Positions 24,533-32,080 of a stretch of 32,234 nt of DNA are shown here, piece by piece; the first letter of the stretch is position 1; each line of letters opens with the position of its first letter. The stretch is from Marinilabiliaceae bacterium (GTDB lineage: Bacteria > Bacteroidota > Bacteroidia > Bacteroidales > Marinilabiliaceae), in assembly GCA_027010905.1 (NCBI GenBank), contig JALVBA010000101.1, positions 1 to 32,234 of the forward strand, read 5' to 3'. The notes below the pieces were generated by a model. That model was given only the letters and a program-made list of their open reading frames with translations, was not told the origin of the DNA and did not search any database. The translations under genes were made by a program, and so were the position numbers.

Positions 24533-26640
24533 TAGCCCATCCTTAAAGTTATAGTCTTACCCTTCCTGAATCTACCTCCCGGTGTCAGCGATTGGTGACT
24601 CACCCTACCTGCACCCCTGACATTTACTTTCAGTCCTGCATTTTCAAGGACACAAACAGCATCCTTTGCTCCCATACCTCTCACGTCAGGCACCAGACCT
24701 CTCGGTATAATTTTAGGTCGCAACAGAATATCGTACTCACGAGCCCTTGTTGACAACCACTCAGAATCAACATCTTTATTCTTAATATTTATCTTTATAT
24801 CATCGAATACCGCCAGCAACTCCTCTTTTTTACCCCCTTTAGAGTATGGCATACTGTTGGACGCCTCTATCTCAAGGTCTTCGGCAATCTCCTGCCGGTC
24901 GAAACTCTGAGCATACACTCTGTCGGATATTCCTTTAAAAACAGTACCTGCCACCACATTGGCATAATAGACATTTTTAGATGGTGCATTAACCACAACA
25001 ATGCAGCTATAGACGGGTTTGTCTGCCGGAAAGTAACCCACAAAAGTACCCTGATACTCTACTCTGTTTTTATGATATCCGCTTGTACCACTCGCTATCT
25101 GTGCAGTACCGGTTTTCCCGGCAATTTTATATTTATCACTTTTTATATTTGTGGCAGTTCCGCGTTCCACAACTCCCATCAATACTTCATGAACTTTCTC
25201 AACTGTACTTTTTGAGCATATTGAGGGATTTAGTACCTGCGGCTCAAATCTCTTAACCACATCACCATGGTCGCGTATCTCCTTTACAAACATAGGTTTT
25301 ACCTTAACCCCATTATTGGCTATTGCATTGTAAAAAGTTAAAATTTGCAAAGGTGTCATCTGCACCTCATATCCTATAGACATCCAGGGGAGAGATACTC
25401 CTGACCAGTACTTCTCGCCGGGGAATCGAAATACAGGAGCGCCTTCACCGGCGATATCCAGCTCAAGAGGTTTGTTCAGCCCCATGGAGAATATTCTCTC
25501 AACATATTTTGCCTGATTACTTTTATAGTTATCGTAAATCATCCTTGAGATACCGATATTTGATGATTTCTCAAATGCCTCACGAACGGTAATTTTTCCA
25601 AGGCCACCATGATGACTATCTCTCATTATCCGGTCGTAATATCTGTAAGTTCCATTTCCGGCATCAATAGTATCGTCGAGTGTTACCACTCCATCTTCGA
25701 GGGCAACTATCATTGATGCAAGTTTAAATGTAGAGCCGGGCTCTGTTGCATCACCCACTGCAAAGTTGTACGCCTCAGAGTATTTACCTGATGATGTACG
25801 CATCAGGTTTGCAATAGCTTTAATCTCTCCTGTTTGCACCTCCATCAGCACAGCTACGCCGTAACGAGCCTCCTGCTTTTCAAGCTGTCTGAGCAGAGCA
25901 TTCTCCGTCATATCCTGCAACTCTACATTTATGGTAGTTATAATATCTTTCCCGTCAATGGAAGGAATCTCCTCGCGGTTAATCCAACGACCGGCAATTT
26001 TAGTGTATGTTCCGGCTCCGTTTACTCCCCTCAGATACTTCTCGTAGGCTTTTTCCAAACCGGCTTTACCTCCCAACTCTTTATTTCCGTAAATAGAGCC
26101 AATAGTTCGTGAAGCCAGCAGTCCGAATGGTTTCTCACGGCTATCGAACTGCTCTACAATAAAGCCACCAACGTTTTTCCCTAGATTAAAAAATGGAAAC
26201 TGTTTAACTTTCTGAAGTTCGGTGTAGGAGATTTTCTTTCTGTTAACGAGGTAGTATCGCTTACCTGCCCTTCTTGCTTTTTTCAAGTTATTAAGGTATG
26301 TCTGTGATGATTTATCCCTAAAGAACTTTGACAAATGATTAGCGAGGCTTCTCACGTTTTTATTGAATACACCCTGCGTTAGTCCTCCCGCAAGCATATC
26401 CATGTGAATACGGTAACTAGGAACAGAGCAGGCAAACTCCCTGCCATCATCAGAGAGGATATTTCCTCTGTTGGCAACTATCTCTTTCTTCATCGATTTA
26501 AGCACAGCAATCTTCTTCTTCAGCTCTCCCCCTTTAACATACTGCAAATTAAATATACTCATAATAACGAATACAGCCACGGCAAAGACTAAGATGTAAA
26601 GAACACCAAAACGCAAAATTATATTTTTCTTTCTATCCAT
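24532..26640 (-). CDS. ftsI: Division-specific class B penicillin-binding protein with PASTA domain
   Basis: 702 residues. One N-terminal membrane helix (about 10-30), a PBP dimerisation domain (about 55-225), then the transpeptidase domain with all three active-site motifs: Ser303-Thr-Phe-Lys306, SSN at 359-361 and KTG at 509-511. A single PASTA domain ends the protein (about 645-702, beginning LVPDVRGMGAKDAV). It cross-links septal peptidoglycan and pairs with FtsW. PASTA-bearing FtsI is usual in Bacteroidetes but not in Proteobacteria. It follows the ftsL-like gene by 6 bp. Spo VD-type naming is an alternative; position favours FtsI. Confidence 0.94.
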   Translation of the reverse strand: MDRKKNIILRFGVLYILVFAVAVFVIMSIFNLQYVKGGELKKKIAVLKSMKKEIVANRGNILSDDGREFACSVPSYRIHMDMLAGGLTQGVFNKNVRSLANHLSKFFRDKSSQTYLNNLKKARRAGKRYYLVNRKKISYTELQKVKQFPFFNLGKNVGGFIVEQFDSREKPFGLLASRTIGSIYGNKELGGKAGLEKAYEKYLRGVNGAGTYTKIAGRWINREEIPSIDGKDIITTINVELQDMTENALLRQLEKQEARYGVAVLMEVQTGEIKAIANLMRTSSGKYSEAYNFAVGDATEPGSTFKLASMIVALEDGVVTLDDTIDAGNGTYRYYDRIMRDSHHGGLGKITVREAFEKSSNIGISRMIYDNYKSNQAKYVERIFSMGLNKPLELDIAGEGAPVFRFPGEKYWSGVSLPWMSIGYEVQMTPLQILTFYNAIANNGVKVKPMFVKEIRDHGDVVKRFEPQVLNPSICSKSTVEKVHEVLMGVVERGTATNIKSDKYKIAGKTGTAQIASGTSGYHKNRVEYQGTFVGYFPADKPVYSCIVVVNAPSKNVYYANVVAGTVFKGISDRVYAQSFDRQEIAEDLEIEASNSMPYSKGGKKEELLAVFDDIKINIKNKDVDSEWLSTRAREYDILLRPKIIPRGLVPDVRGMGAKDAVCVLENAGLKVNVRGAGRVSHQSLTPGGRFRKGKTITLRMG

Positions 26641-26646
26641 TACTTG

Positions 26647-27024
26647 TTATTCCGGTACATATAAAACTCTCGGAGGCTCAGTCAGCTCATTCAACTCAAC
26701 TCCCCTGGCTCTCATCCTCTCCAGCACTTCGCTCTGTTTGCTCATCGACATCAGGTCGGATGATGTTGTAACGGCCTCGTACCTTAACTCCTTAACCTCA
26801 CGGTTCAGCATGTAAAGCTCATTTTGTAATCTCTCAACGGTGTAGTGATTACTGATATAAAGAAATCCCAATGCTACCCCGAGAAAAATAAAATATATCT
26901 GACCGGTAAACAGCTTTTTGGTAAGCAACCTACCATTCATAACATCCTTAAAGGTCACCGTTTTAAGCTCCTGCAACTCTTCGCTGGAATTCACAAAATC
27001 CTTAAATTGAAATAACTTTTTCAT
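26647..27024 (-). CDS. ftsL: FtsL-like small divisome membrane protein
   Basis: 125 residues. A cytoplasmic N-terminus of about 38 residues, one membrane helix (about 40-60, YFIFLGVALGFLYIS) and a periplasmic heptad-rich segment (about 62-105) able to form a coiled coil, the layout of FtsL. FtsL forms a complex with FtsQ and FtsB and activates FtsW/FtsI. Sequence conservation is too low to recognise it alone; the call rests on topology and on its place between rsmH and ftsI. Its start overlaps the rsmH stop by 4 bp. The N-terminal extension is longer than in E. coli, as common in this phylum. Confidence 0.8.
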   Translation of the reverse strand: MKKLFQFKDFVNSSEELQELKTVTFKDVMNGRLLTKKLFTGQIYFIFLGVALGFLYISNHYTVERLQNELYMLNREVKELRYEAVTTSSDLMSMSKQSEVLERMRARGVELNELTEPPRVLYVPE

Positions 27025-27926
27025 ATCCTCTCTGCTACTCTAAGTTTTGCACTTCGTGCTCTGTTATTTCTACCAATCTCATCATCCGAAGGAACAATTA
27101 CCTTTCTGTTTATGGCTCTAAGCGGAACATCCGCATTTCCATAAATATCAGTTATCACCTCCGAGCTTTTGAATCCACCTGTTTTAATAAAATTTTTCAC
27201 CAGCCTGTCCTCAAGGCTGTGATAGGATATAATAACCAGTCGACCACTCTTTTTTAGTAGTGCCGGACATTGTGCCAACGTCTCCTCTAATACTGCCATC
27301 TCTTGGTTCACCTCAATGCGAAGTGCCTGAAAAACTTTTGCCAAAAATTTTGAAATATCCTTTTTAGGAGCAATCTTTTCGGCCACCCCCTTTAAATCAT
27401 CTGTATACCTAAACGGGTTGTTCAGCCGTTGTGAAGTTATCTCTCTTACAAGTCTTCCTGCATTTTTTATCTCTCCGTACACCGAGAAGATTCGTTTCAA
27501 GTCACTCGCCTCATAGTTGTTCAGAACAGCGGCAGCATCCTTTATTGCAGAGCTATTCATTCGCATATCCAAAGATCCTTTGAAACGAAAGGAGAATCCT
27601 CTTTCGGCAACATCAAAATGGTGAGACGAAACTCCCAAGTCACCTAAGATACCATCGACCTCCTCAATATTCAGATATCTCAAAAAGTTTGTCAGATATC
27701 TGAAGTTATGCTTAACAAAAATAACTCTTGGGTCGTCGGGTCTATTTTCATGGGCATCCTCATCCTGGTCAAAAACAATCAGTTTACCATCTCCAATACG
27801 TTTAAGTATCTCGCGACTATGACCTCCTCCTCCGAATGTAAGGTCAACATACACTCCTTCGGGCTGTATTTCAAGTCCGTCTACTGACTCCTTCAACAAA
27901 ACAGGTATGTGGTATTGTTCGCCCAT
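27021..27926 (-). CDS. rsmH: 16S rRNA (cytosine-1402-N4)-methyltransferase
   Basis: 301 residues. RsmH (MraW) methylates C1402 in the decoding centre of 16S rRNA using S-adenosylmethionine. The cofactor motif YVDLTFGGGGHSREIL is at about residue 26, ILGDLGVSSHHFD near 91, and the C-terminal SYHSLEDRLVKNFIK near 234 and NNRARSAKLRVAER are family signatures. It starts 11 bp after mraZ and overlaps the ftsL-like gene by 4 bp, as expected at the head of a dcw cluster. Confidence 0.96.
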   Translation of the reverse strand: MGEQYHIPVLLKESVDGLEIQPEGVYVDLTFGGGGHSREILKRIGDGKLIVFDQDEDAHENRPDDPRVIFVKHNFRYLTNFLRYLNIEEVDGILGDLGVSSHHFDVAERGFSFRFKGSLDMRMNSSAIKDAAAVLNNYEASDLKRIFSVYGEIKNAGRLVREITSQRLNNPFRYTDDLKGVAEKIAPKKDISKFLAKVFQALRIEVNQEMAVLEETLAQCPALLKKSGRLVIISYHSLEDRLVKNFIKTGGFKSSEVITDIYGNADVPLRAINRKVIVPSDDEIGRNNRARSAKLRVAERI

Positions 27927-27937
27927 TGCATTATTAA

Positions 27938-28405
27938 CTAATCCGGTTTAACACCGTCGCTATTTCCCAAAATCCTCTCTGCCAACTGCCCTAGCTCATC
28001 CGGTTCAACATCCAAAGAATTAAACTCGTTATCGTCCCATATTTCAATATGACTGTCTACACCAACAAGAACAACTTCGCCGCCAACTCCTATCTGCTCC
28101 TTCAGCCTTCGGGGAATTAATATCCTTCCATTGGAATCGAAACTCACCTCAGCCAATCCTTTAAAGAAGGCTCTGATAAATTTATTGTGATCACGATTGT
28201 ATGTATTCAGCTTAGCTCTTATCTTCTCCAGCTCTCCCTCCCACTGGTTAAACGGAGTTAAAACAAGGCAGTTCTCAAACAGGTCTTTACGCACAACAAA
28301 GCGGTCGCTTCCGTTGGTCACCATTATCTTTTTAAATGGTGATGGAAGCACTATCCGTCCTTTAGCATCGAGCTTACATGAAAAGTCACCAATGAAGGCT
28401 GCCAT
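27938..28405 (-). CDS. mraZ: Transcriptional regulator MraZ
   Basis: 155 residues from the ATG at 28405. A longer frame opens at 28462, but those 19 codons overlap the operator repeats and are not conserved-looking. The start at MAAFIGDFSCKLDAKGRIV matches the family, which contains two AbrB-like (SpoVT) DNA-binding domains: the first with KLDAKGRIVLPSPF, the second with FDSNGRILIPRRLKE. MraZ binds repeats in front of its own gene and controls the dcw operon in other bacteria; matching repeats lie 37-77 bp upstream here. The C-terminal 20 residues are acidic. Confidence 0.93.
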   Translation of the reverse strand: MAAFIGDFSCKLDAKGRIVLPSPFKKIMVTNGSDRFVVRKDLFENCLVLTPFNQWEGELEKIRAKLNTYNRDHNKFIRAFFKGLAEVSFDSNGRILIPRRLKEQIGVGGEVVLVGVDSHIEIWDDNEFNSLDVEPDELGQLAERILGNSDGVKPD

Positions 28406-28442
28406 AATATTTCTATTTATCAAAAGGTAAAAGTAGTGATTA

Positions 28443-28482
28443 TTTAAACCACAACCAACCATTTTACACCACTTTATCCCAC
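28443..28482 (-). promoter_or_regulatory. MraZ operator: four 10-bp direct repeats
   Basis: On the mraZ coding strand the four consecutive units read GTGGGATAAA, GTGGTGTAAA, ATGGTTGGTT and GTGGTTTAAA: period 10, core GTGG, tail AAA, third unit degenerate. MraZ operators in other bacteria are likewise short direct repeats with a TGG core, one helical turn apart. A weak -7-like TACCTTTTG lies downstream near 28420-28428, so the repeats would cover the -33 region. Confidence 0.8.
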
Positions 28483-28619
28483 TTGTTGAAAACTTTTTTC
28501 TAAAAAAGAGTGGTCATACTCCTTTTTTCAGAAATAAAACAGGTGCATTTAAGTTTTTTTTTCTATACTTGATATCATCAATAAAAATGATTGTTTTAAT
28601 CATCTGAAGATGCAAAAAA
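28483..28619. other. Divergent intergenic region, mraZ / acyltransferase operon
   Basis: Holds an imperfect stem of A6GAGT against ACTCCT6 (about 28503-28528), a -7-like TATACTTG on the plus strand at 28564-28571 without a clear -33 partner, and a small ATGATT/AATCAT dyad just before the start of the plus-strand operon. The whole gap is short and AT-rich. Confidence 0.45.
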
Positions 28620-29450
28620 ATGACAACACCAGATACCAAAAAGTTTATAGATATTGACAATGTATTTGCATCAAAAAATCCTAAGATGTACAAGTACATC
28701 CCTAAATTCCTGCTCTCTTTCCTGAAGCAAATTGTTCATCAAGAGGGGATAAACGATTTTATAAACCGCAACAAACACAAGCAAGGGCTTGACTTTGCAG
28801 AGGCCATAGCAGAAGAGTTTTCGGGAAGCTACTCCTCATCAGGGCTGGAGAATATACCATTGGACAATCGCTATATCTTTGCAGCCAACCATCCTCTGGG
28901 AGGTTTAGACGGTATGGTATTTTTAACTGAAGTTGGCAAGAGATTCCCTAAGGTTCTGTTTCCGGTTAATGATATCCTTCTGAATCTTACAAACTTGAAG
29001 TCTCATTTTGTACCTATCAATAAGCATGGTGCACAAGGACGTGAAGCAGCCAGACTGTTAGAGGAGGCTTACGCTTCAGACAATCAGATACTGATGTTTC
29101 CGGCAGGGTTGGTAAGCAGAAAGATTGATGGTAAGATAACTGACCTTGAGTGGAAACGAAACTTCATTAAGAAGGCAATACAACACAAACGAGATATTAT
29201 TCCGGTATACATATCAGGGCAAAACAGCAACTTCTTTTACAACCTTGCTAATTTCAGAAAGAGGCTGGGAATTAAATTAAATATCGAGATGCTGTTTTTA
29301 CCAAAGGAGCTTTTCAAAAGTATTAACAAAGAGATAACACTGAAATTCGGGCAGCCGGTTAAATGGGAAGAACTTAACAATGGTTTGAAACCACAAGAGT
29401 GGGCTCAAAAAATCAAGGAACTAACCTATAACCTGACAAAAAACAATTAA
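28620..29450 (+). CDS. glsA: PlsC-like O-acyltransferase, probable glycine-lipid O-acyltransferase
   Basis: 276 residues, cytoplasmic or membrane-associated. The lysophospholipid-acyltransferase fold is shown by NHPLGGLD (90-97), FVPINKHGA near 138 and the phosphate-binding type motif FPAGLVSRK near 160. In Bacteroides thetaiotaomicron a pair of genes of this type makes glycine lipids: an N-acyltransferase acylates glycine with a 3-hydroxy fatty acid and this enzyme adds a second acyl chain to the hydroxyl. The next gene is the N-acyltransferase type, which supports that role. The His-Asp spacing is five residues, where the classical HX4D motif has four. Alternative: a generic 1-acylglycerol-3-phosphate acyltransferase or ornithine-lipid OlsA-like enzyme. 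Confidence 0.8.
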   Translation: MTTPDTKKFIDIDNVFASKNPKMYKYIPKFLLSFLKQIVHQEGINDFINRNKHKQGLDFAEAIAEEFSGSYSSSGLENIPLDNRYIFAANHPLGGLDGMVFLTEVGKRFPKVLFPVNDILLNLTNLKSHFVPINKHGAQGREAARLLEEAYASDNQILMFPAGLVSRKIDGKITDLEWKRNFIKKAIQHKRDIIPVYISGQNSNFFYNLANFRKRLGIKLNIEMLFLPKELFKSINKEITLKFGQPVKWEELNNGLKPQEWAQKIKELTYNLTKNN

Positions 29451-29474
29451 CTTTGTATTTAAACATTTAAACAT

Positions 29475-30416
29475 ATGAATAAGTCAAAGCCTGTAATACA
29501 ACCCTTTCCTAAAAAGGAGATTTTGTCTGAACTTACAGATAACCTGTTTGTACGATACACAAACAAAGGGAACAACAAGATATATGACTTTACTGCTCAT
29601 GACGCACCAACTCTGATGCAGGAGGTAGGGAGGCTTAGGGAAATTACCTTCAGGTTGGCAGGAGGTGGCACCGGCAAGCCGGCTGACATTGACGATTACG
29701 ATATGGCAAAGACACCATACCGTCAGTTGATAGTCTGGGATCCCGATGAGCAGGAGATACTTGGGGGTTATCGTTACCTATTGGGAAATAACCTGCCTAA
29801 AAATGATAAAGGCGAAGTTGTTTTGGCAACATCACGCCTGTTCCATCTTTCAGATAAATTCATAAATGAGGTATTGCCTCACACCATCGAGCTGGGTCGT
29901 TCATTCGTGCAACCTCAGTATCAGTCGAGTAAAGCAGGTGCTAAGAGTCTGTTTGCTCTTGATAACCTTTGGGACGGATTAGGCACACTGATAATTCACT
30001 ACCCCGAAATGAAATATTTTTTCGGCAAAGTAACTATGTACACACACTTCAATCAGGAGGCAAGAGATTACATTCTTGGTTTTATGAAGATCTATTTCAG
30101 AGACAAAGAGAATTTGGTATATCCTCATTCACCCGTTAAGATATCATTCACTAACGATCAGTTGAAAGAGATTTTCTCAGAAAACAGTTTTGAAGAGGAC
30201 TACAAAATATTGAGTAAAAAAGTTCGTGAACTAGGCGAGAACATACCACCTCTGATAAATGCCTATATGGGACTGTCGCCATCAATGAGAACTTTTGGAA
30301 CTGCCATCAACGATCGTTTTGGCGATGTTGAAGAGACAGGCATTATCATAACGATAAAAGATCTCTACTCACAAAAGGTTGGCAGACATGTTTCGTCTTA
30401 CAAGAAAAAGGAGTAA
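29475..30416 (+). CDS. glsB: GNAT-fold N-acyltransferase, probable glycine N-acyltransferase of lipid synthesis
   Basis: 313 residues of the acyl-homoserine-lactone-synthase-like/OlsB group (Acetyltransf_5 type). Recognisable stretches: RLREITFRLAGGGTGK near residue 53, LIVWDPDEQEILGGYRYLLG near 90 and the hallmark TIELGRSFVQPQYQ near 137. Enzymes of this group transfer a 3-hydroxyacyl chain from acyl carrier protein to the amino group of an amino acid; in Bacteroidetes the known product is acyl-glycine (glycine lipid), in proteobacteria acyl-ornithine. It begins 24 bp after the O-acyltransferase and ends 8 bp before the oxidoreductase, so the three form an operon. The amino acid used cannot be read from the sequence; glycine is inferred from phylum. 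Confidence 0.8.
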   Translation: MNKSKPVIQPFPKKEILSELTDNLFVRYTNKGNNKIYDFTAHDAPTLMQEVGRLREITFRLAGGGTGKPADIDDYDMAKTPYRQLIVWDPDEQEILGGYRYLLGNNLPKNDKGEVVLATSRLFHLSDKFINEVLPHTIELGRSFVQPQYQSSKAGAKSLFALDNLWDGLGTLIIHYPEMKYFFGKVTMYTHFNQEARDYILGFMKIYFRDKENLVYPHSPVKISFTNDQLKEIFSENSFEEDYKILSKKVRELGENIPPLINAYMGLSPSMRTFGTAINDRFGDVEETGIIITIKDLYSQKVGRHVSSYKKKE

Positions 30417-30424
30417 TCACATAA

Positions 30425-31924
30425 ATGATTATGACAACTGACAAGATGTATGATTTGGTAGTAATTGGCAGTGGACCTGCCGGGTTTGCAGCTGCCTCAA
30501 GAGCTCTCGACTTTGGGATGGACGTATGCCTCATTGAAGGTACCAACCTTGGTGGAACAGGTATAATTAACGGAGTTCTCACATCCAAAACTATGTATGA
30601 GCTTTCGATGGATTACTCAGTAGCCGCTAGAATTGACAGGGGTTACAGAGCCGGAAATCTGACTGTAAATTACAATGAGGTAAAGAAAACCATCGTTCAG
30701 GCTGCCAAGGAAAAACAATACCAAATGCTCAGTCAGATTGAGTCATACTCACCCGACAAACACGCTAATGGTTCAGTAATACTAGAGAAAGGTTGGGCAA
30801 ATTTCATTGATGGACATTCTGTAAAGATAACAGGTGGCGAGAGTGGTAATAAAATTATCAGAGGCGAAAATTTCATTGTAGCTACAGGATCGAGGCCACG
30901 TCAATACCCGGGGCTTGAAGTTGACGGAAAACGGATTATCACCTCTGACCACATACTTGATTTAGAGAAGTTCCCCGAGAGAATGCTCATTCTCGGCTCG
31001 GGAATAATCGGTTGTGAATTTGCCACTATCTTCTCAAATTTTAAACAGACGGAGGTACACCTGCTAGACAGGGCGAAGCGTGTACTGCCCTATGAAGATA
31101 ACGATGTAAGTGATTTTGTCTCTGACAGTCTGGAGAAGAACGGAGTGATAATTCACCACACAGCAACATTAAGAGAGATAAAAAAACATGACAACTATCT
31201 AGAAGTGATTCTTGATTACGAAAGTGGTAACAGCAAGGTGTTTGAGGTTGATGTTGCACTTGTTGCAATCGGCAGAGAGCTTAACACTGACAACTTAGGT
31301 CTGGACAAGATTGGAATTACATCAAAAGGTAACGGCTCAATCTCAATTGGTGATGACTGTATTCTGAAAAATGACAAAGATATCTGTAACGTATATGCTG
31401 CAGGAGACATTACCGGACATATGCAACTATACAGCATTGCCGAATATCAGGGAAGGCTGGCAGTAGAGAAAATTACTGATTCACCAATATATTTGGCAGA
31501 CTACTCACACATGTCGACACTAATGTTTTTCAAACCCGAAGTGGCAGCCGTTGGTGCAAACGAGAAGATTCTTAGGGCAAAGAAGATACCGTACAAGGCG
31601 GCATACTACTCAAATAAACTGGTAAACCGTGCCGTGGCTATGAGAAGTACCGGTGGTTTTGTAAAGATACTTGTTAGTGGTGATGAGAAACAGGATATTC
31701 TGGGCATGCGGGCTGCCGGACCACAGGCGTCATCGTTTATTGTTGCTGTTGCTCACCTGATAAGTAAAGGTTCAAGCCTACAGGAAGCACTAAAAATTTT
31801 CTATCCTCACCCCAGTTTGCCTGAGGGTATACAAGAGTGTTTACGATCGCTCAGTAACAGGTCTATTTACAAGCCAAAGGCCTTCCCAAATCTCATTAAC
31901 ATCAGAGAGTGGAAACCGGAATAG
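30425..31924 (+). CDS. Pyridine-nucleotide-disulfide-oxidoreductase-family flavoprotein lacking the redox cysteines
   Basis: 499 residues. FAD-binding GSGPAGFAAA is at residues 15-24, the NAD(P)-binding motif GSGIIGCEFA near 193, the second FAD motif VYAAGDITG near 325, and a dimerisation domain with HPSLPEGIQE near 463 that keeps the His and Glu of the family. Where dihydrolipoamide dehydrogenase, mercuric reductase and glutathione reductase have GGTCLNVGCIPSK, this protein has GGTGIINGVLTSK: both cysteines are gone. Soluble transhydrogenase (SthA) also lacks a working disulfide and is the closest functional analogue I can offer, so NAD(P)H transhydrogenase or another electron-transfer role is possible, but thiol-disulfide chemistry of the usual kind is not. 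Start codon uncertain: Met also at residues 3 and 8. It is 8 bp after the N-acyltransferase gene. Confidence 0.85.
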   Translation: MIMTTDKMYDLVVIGSGPAGFAAASRALDFGMDVCLIEGTNLGGTGIINGVLTSKTMYELSMDYSVAARIDRGYRAGNLTVNYNEVKKTIVQAAKEKQYQMLSQIESYSPDKHANGSVILEKGWANFIDGHSVKITGGESGNKIIRGENFIVATGSRPRQYPGLEVDGKRIITSDHILDLEKFPERMLILGSGIIGCEFATIFSNFKQTEVHLLDRAKRVLPYEDNDVSDFVSDSLEKNGVIIHHTATLREIKKHDNYLEVILDYESGNSKVFEVDVALVAIGRELNTDNLGLDKIGITSKGNGSISIGDDCILKNDKDICNVYAAGDITGHMQLYSIAEYQGRLAVEKITDSPIYLADYSHMSTLMFFKPEVAAVGANEKILRAKKIPYKAAYYSNKLVNRAVAMRSTGGFVKILVSGDEKQDILGMRAAGPQASSFIVAVAHLISKGSSLQEALKIFYPHPSLPEGIQECLRSLSNRSIYKPKAFPNLINIREWKPE

Positions 31925-31997
31925 ATAAATAGTGTGTCCTTTTCGGTTATTCTTAATACATCCGATTGACAACCATTACTCAGTGTTTTTGTCACAA

Positions 31998-32027
31998 TTT
32001 TTGCATCCGTAAAAATATGCGCAAAAA
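31998..32027 (+). terminator. Possible weak terminator after the oxidoreductase gene
   Basis: TTTTTGC (31998-32004) and GCAAAAA (32021-32027) can pair over a 16-nt loop, 74 bp after the stop codon. The stem is AT-rich and no T run follows directly, so this is tentative. Confidence 0.25.
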
Positions 32028-32050
32028 AATATTATATTTTACTTTTTATA

Positions 32051-32069
32051 CCCGGGGCTTCACCCCGGG
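32051..32069. repeat. GC-rich hairpin repeat
   Basis: CCCGGGG-CTTCA-CCCCGGG forms a 7-bp stem (CCCGGGG against CCCCGGG) and is followed by CTATTAGTA. The CTATT after the hairpin resembles the sequence after the middle hairpins at 10287 and 11857, so it is probably a member of the same dispersed family. Confidence 0.65.
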
Positions 32070-32080
32070 CTATTAGTATG

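Noticed and set aside
28406-28462. Upstream extension of mraZ
   Set aside because: It overlaps two MraZ operator units and lacks family similarity; the ATG at 28405 starts the conserved domain.
31932-31936. GTGTG as the 5' splice site of the putative group II intron
   Set aside because: It matches GUGYG but lies in plain AT-rich sequence about 150 bp before the structured part, with a dispersed hairpin repeat in between.
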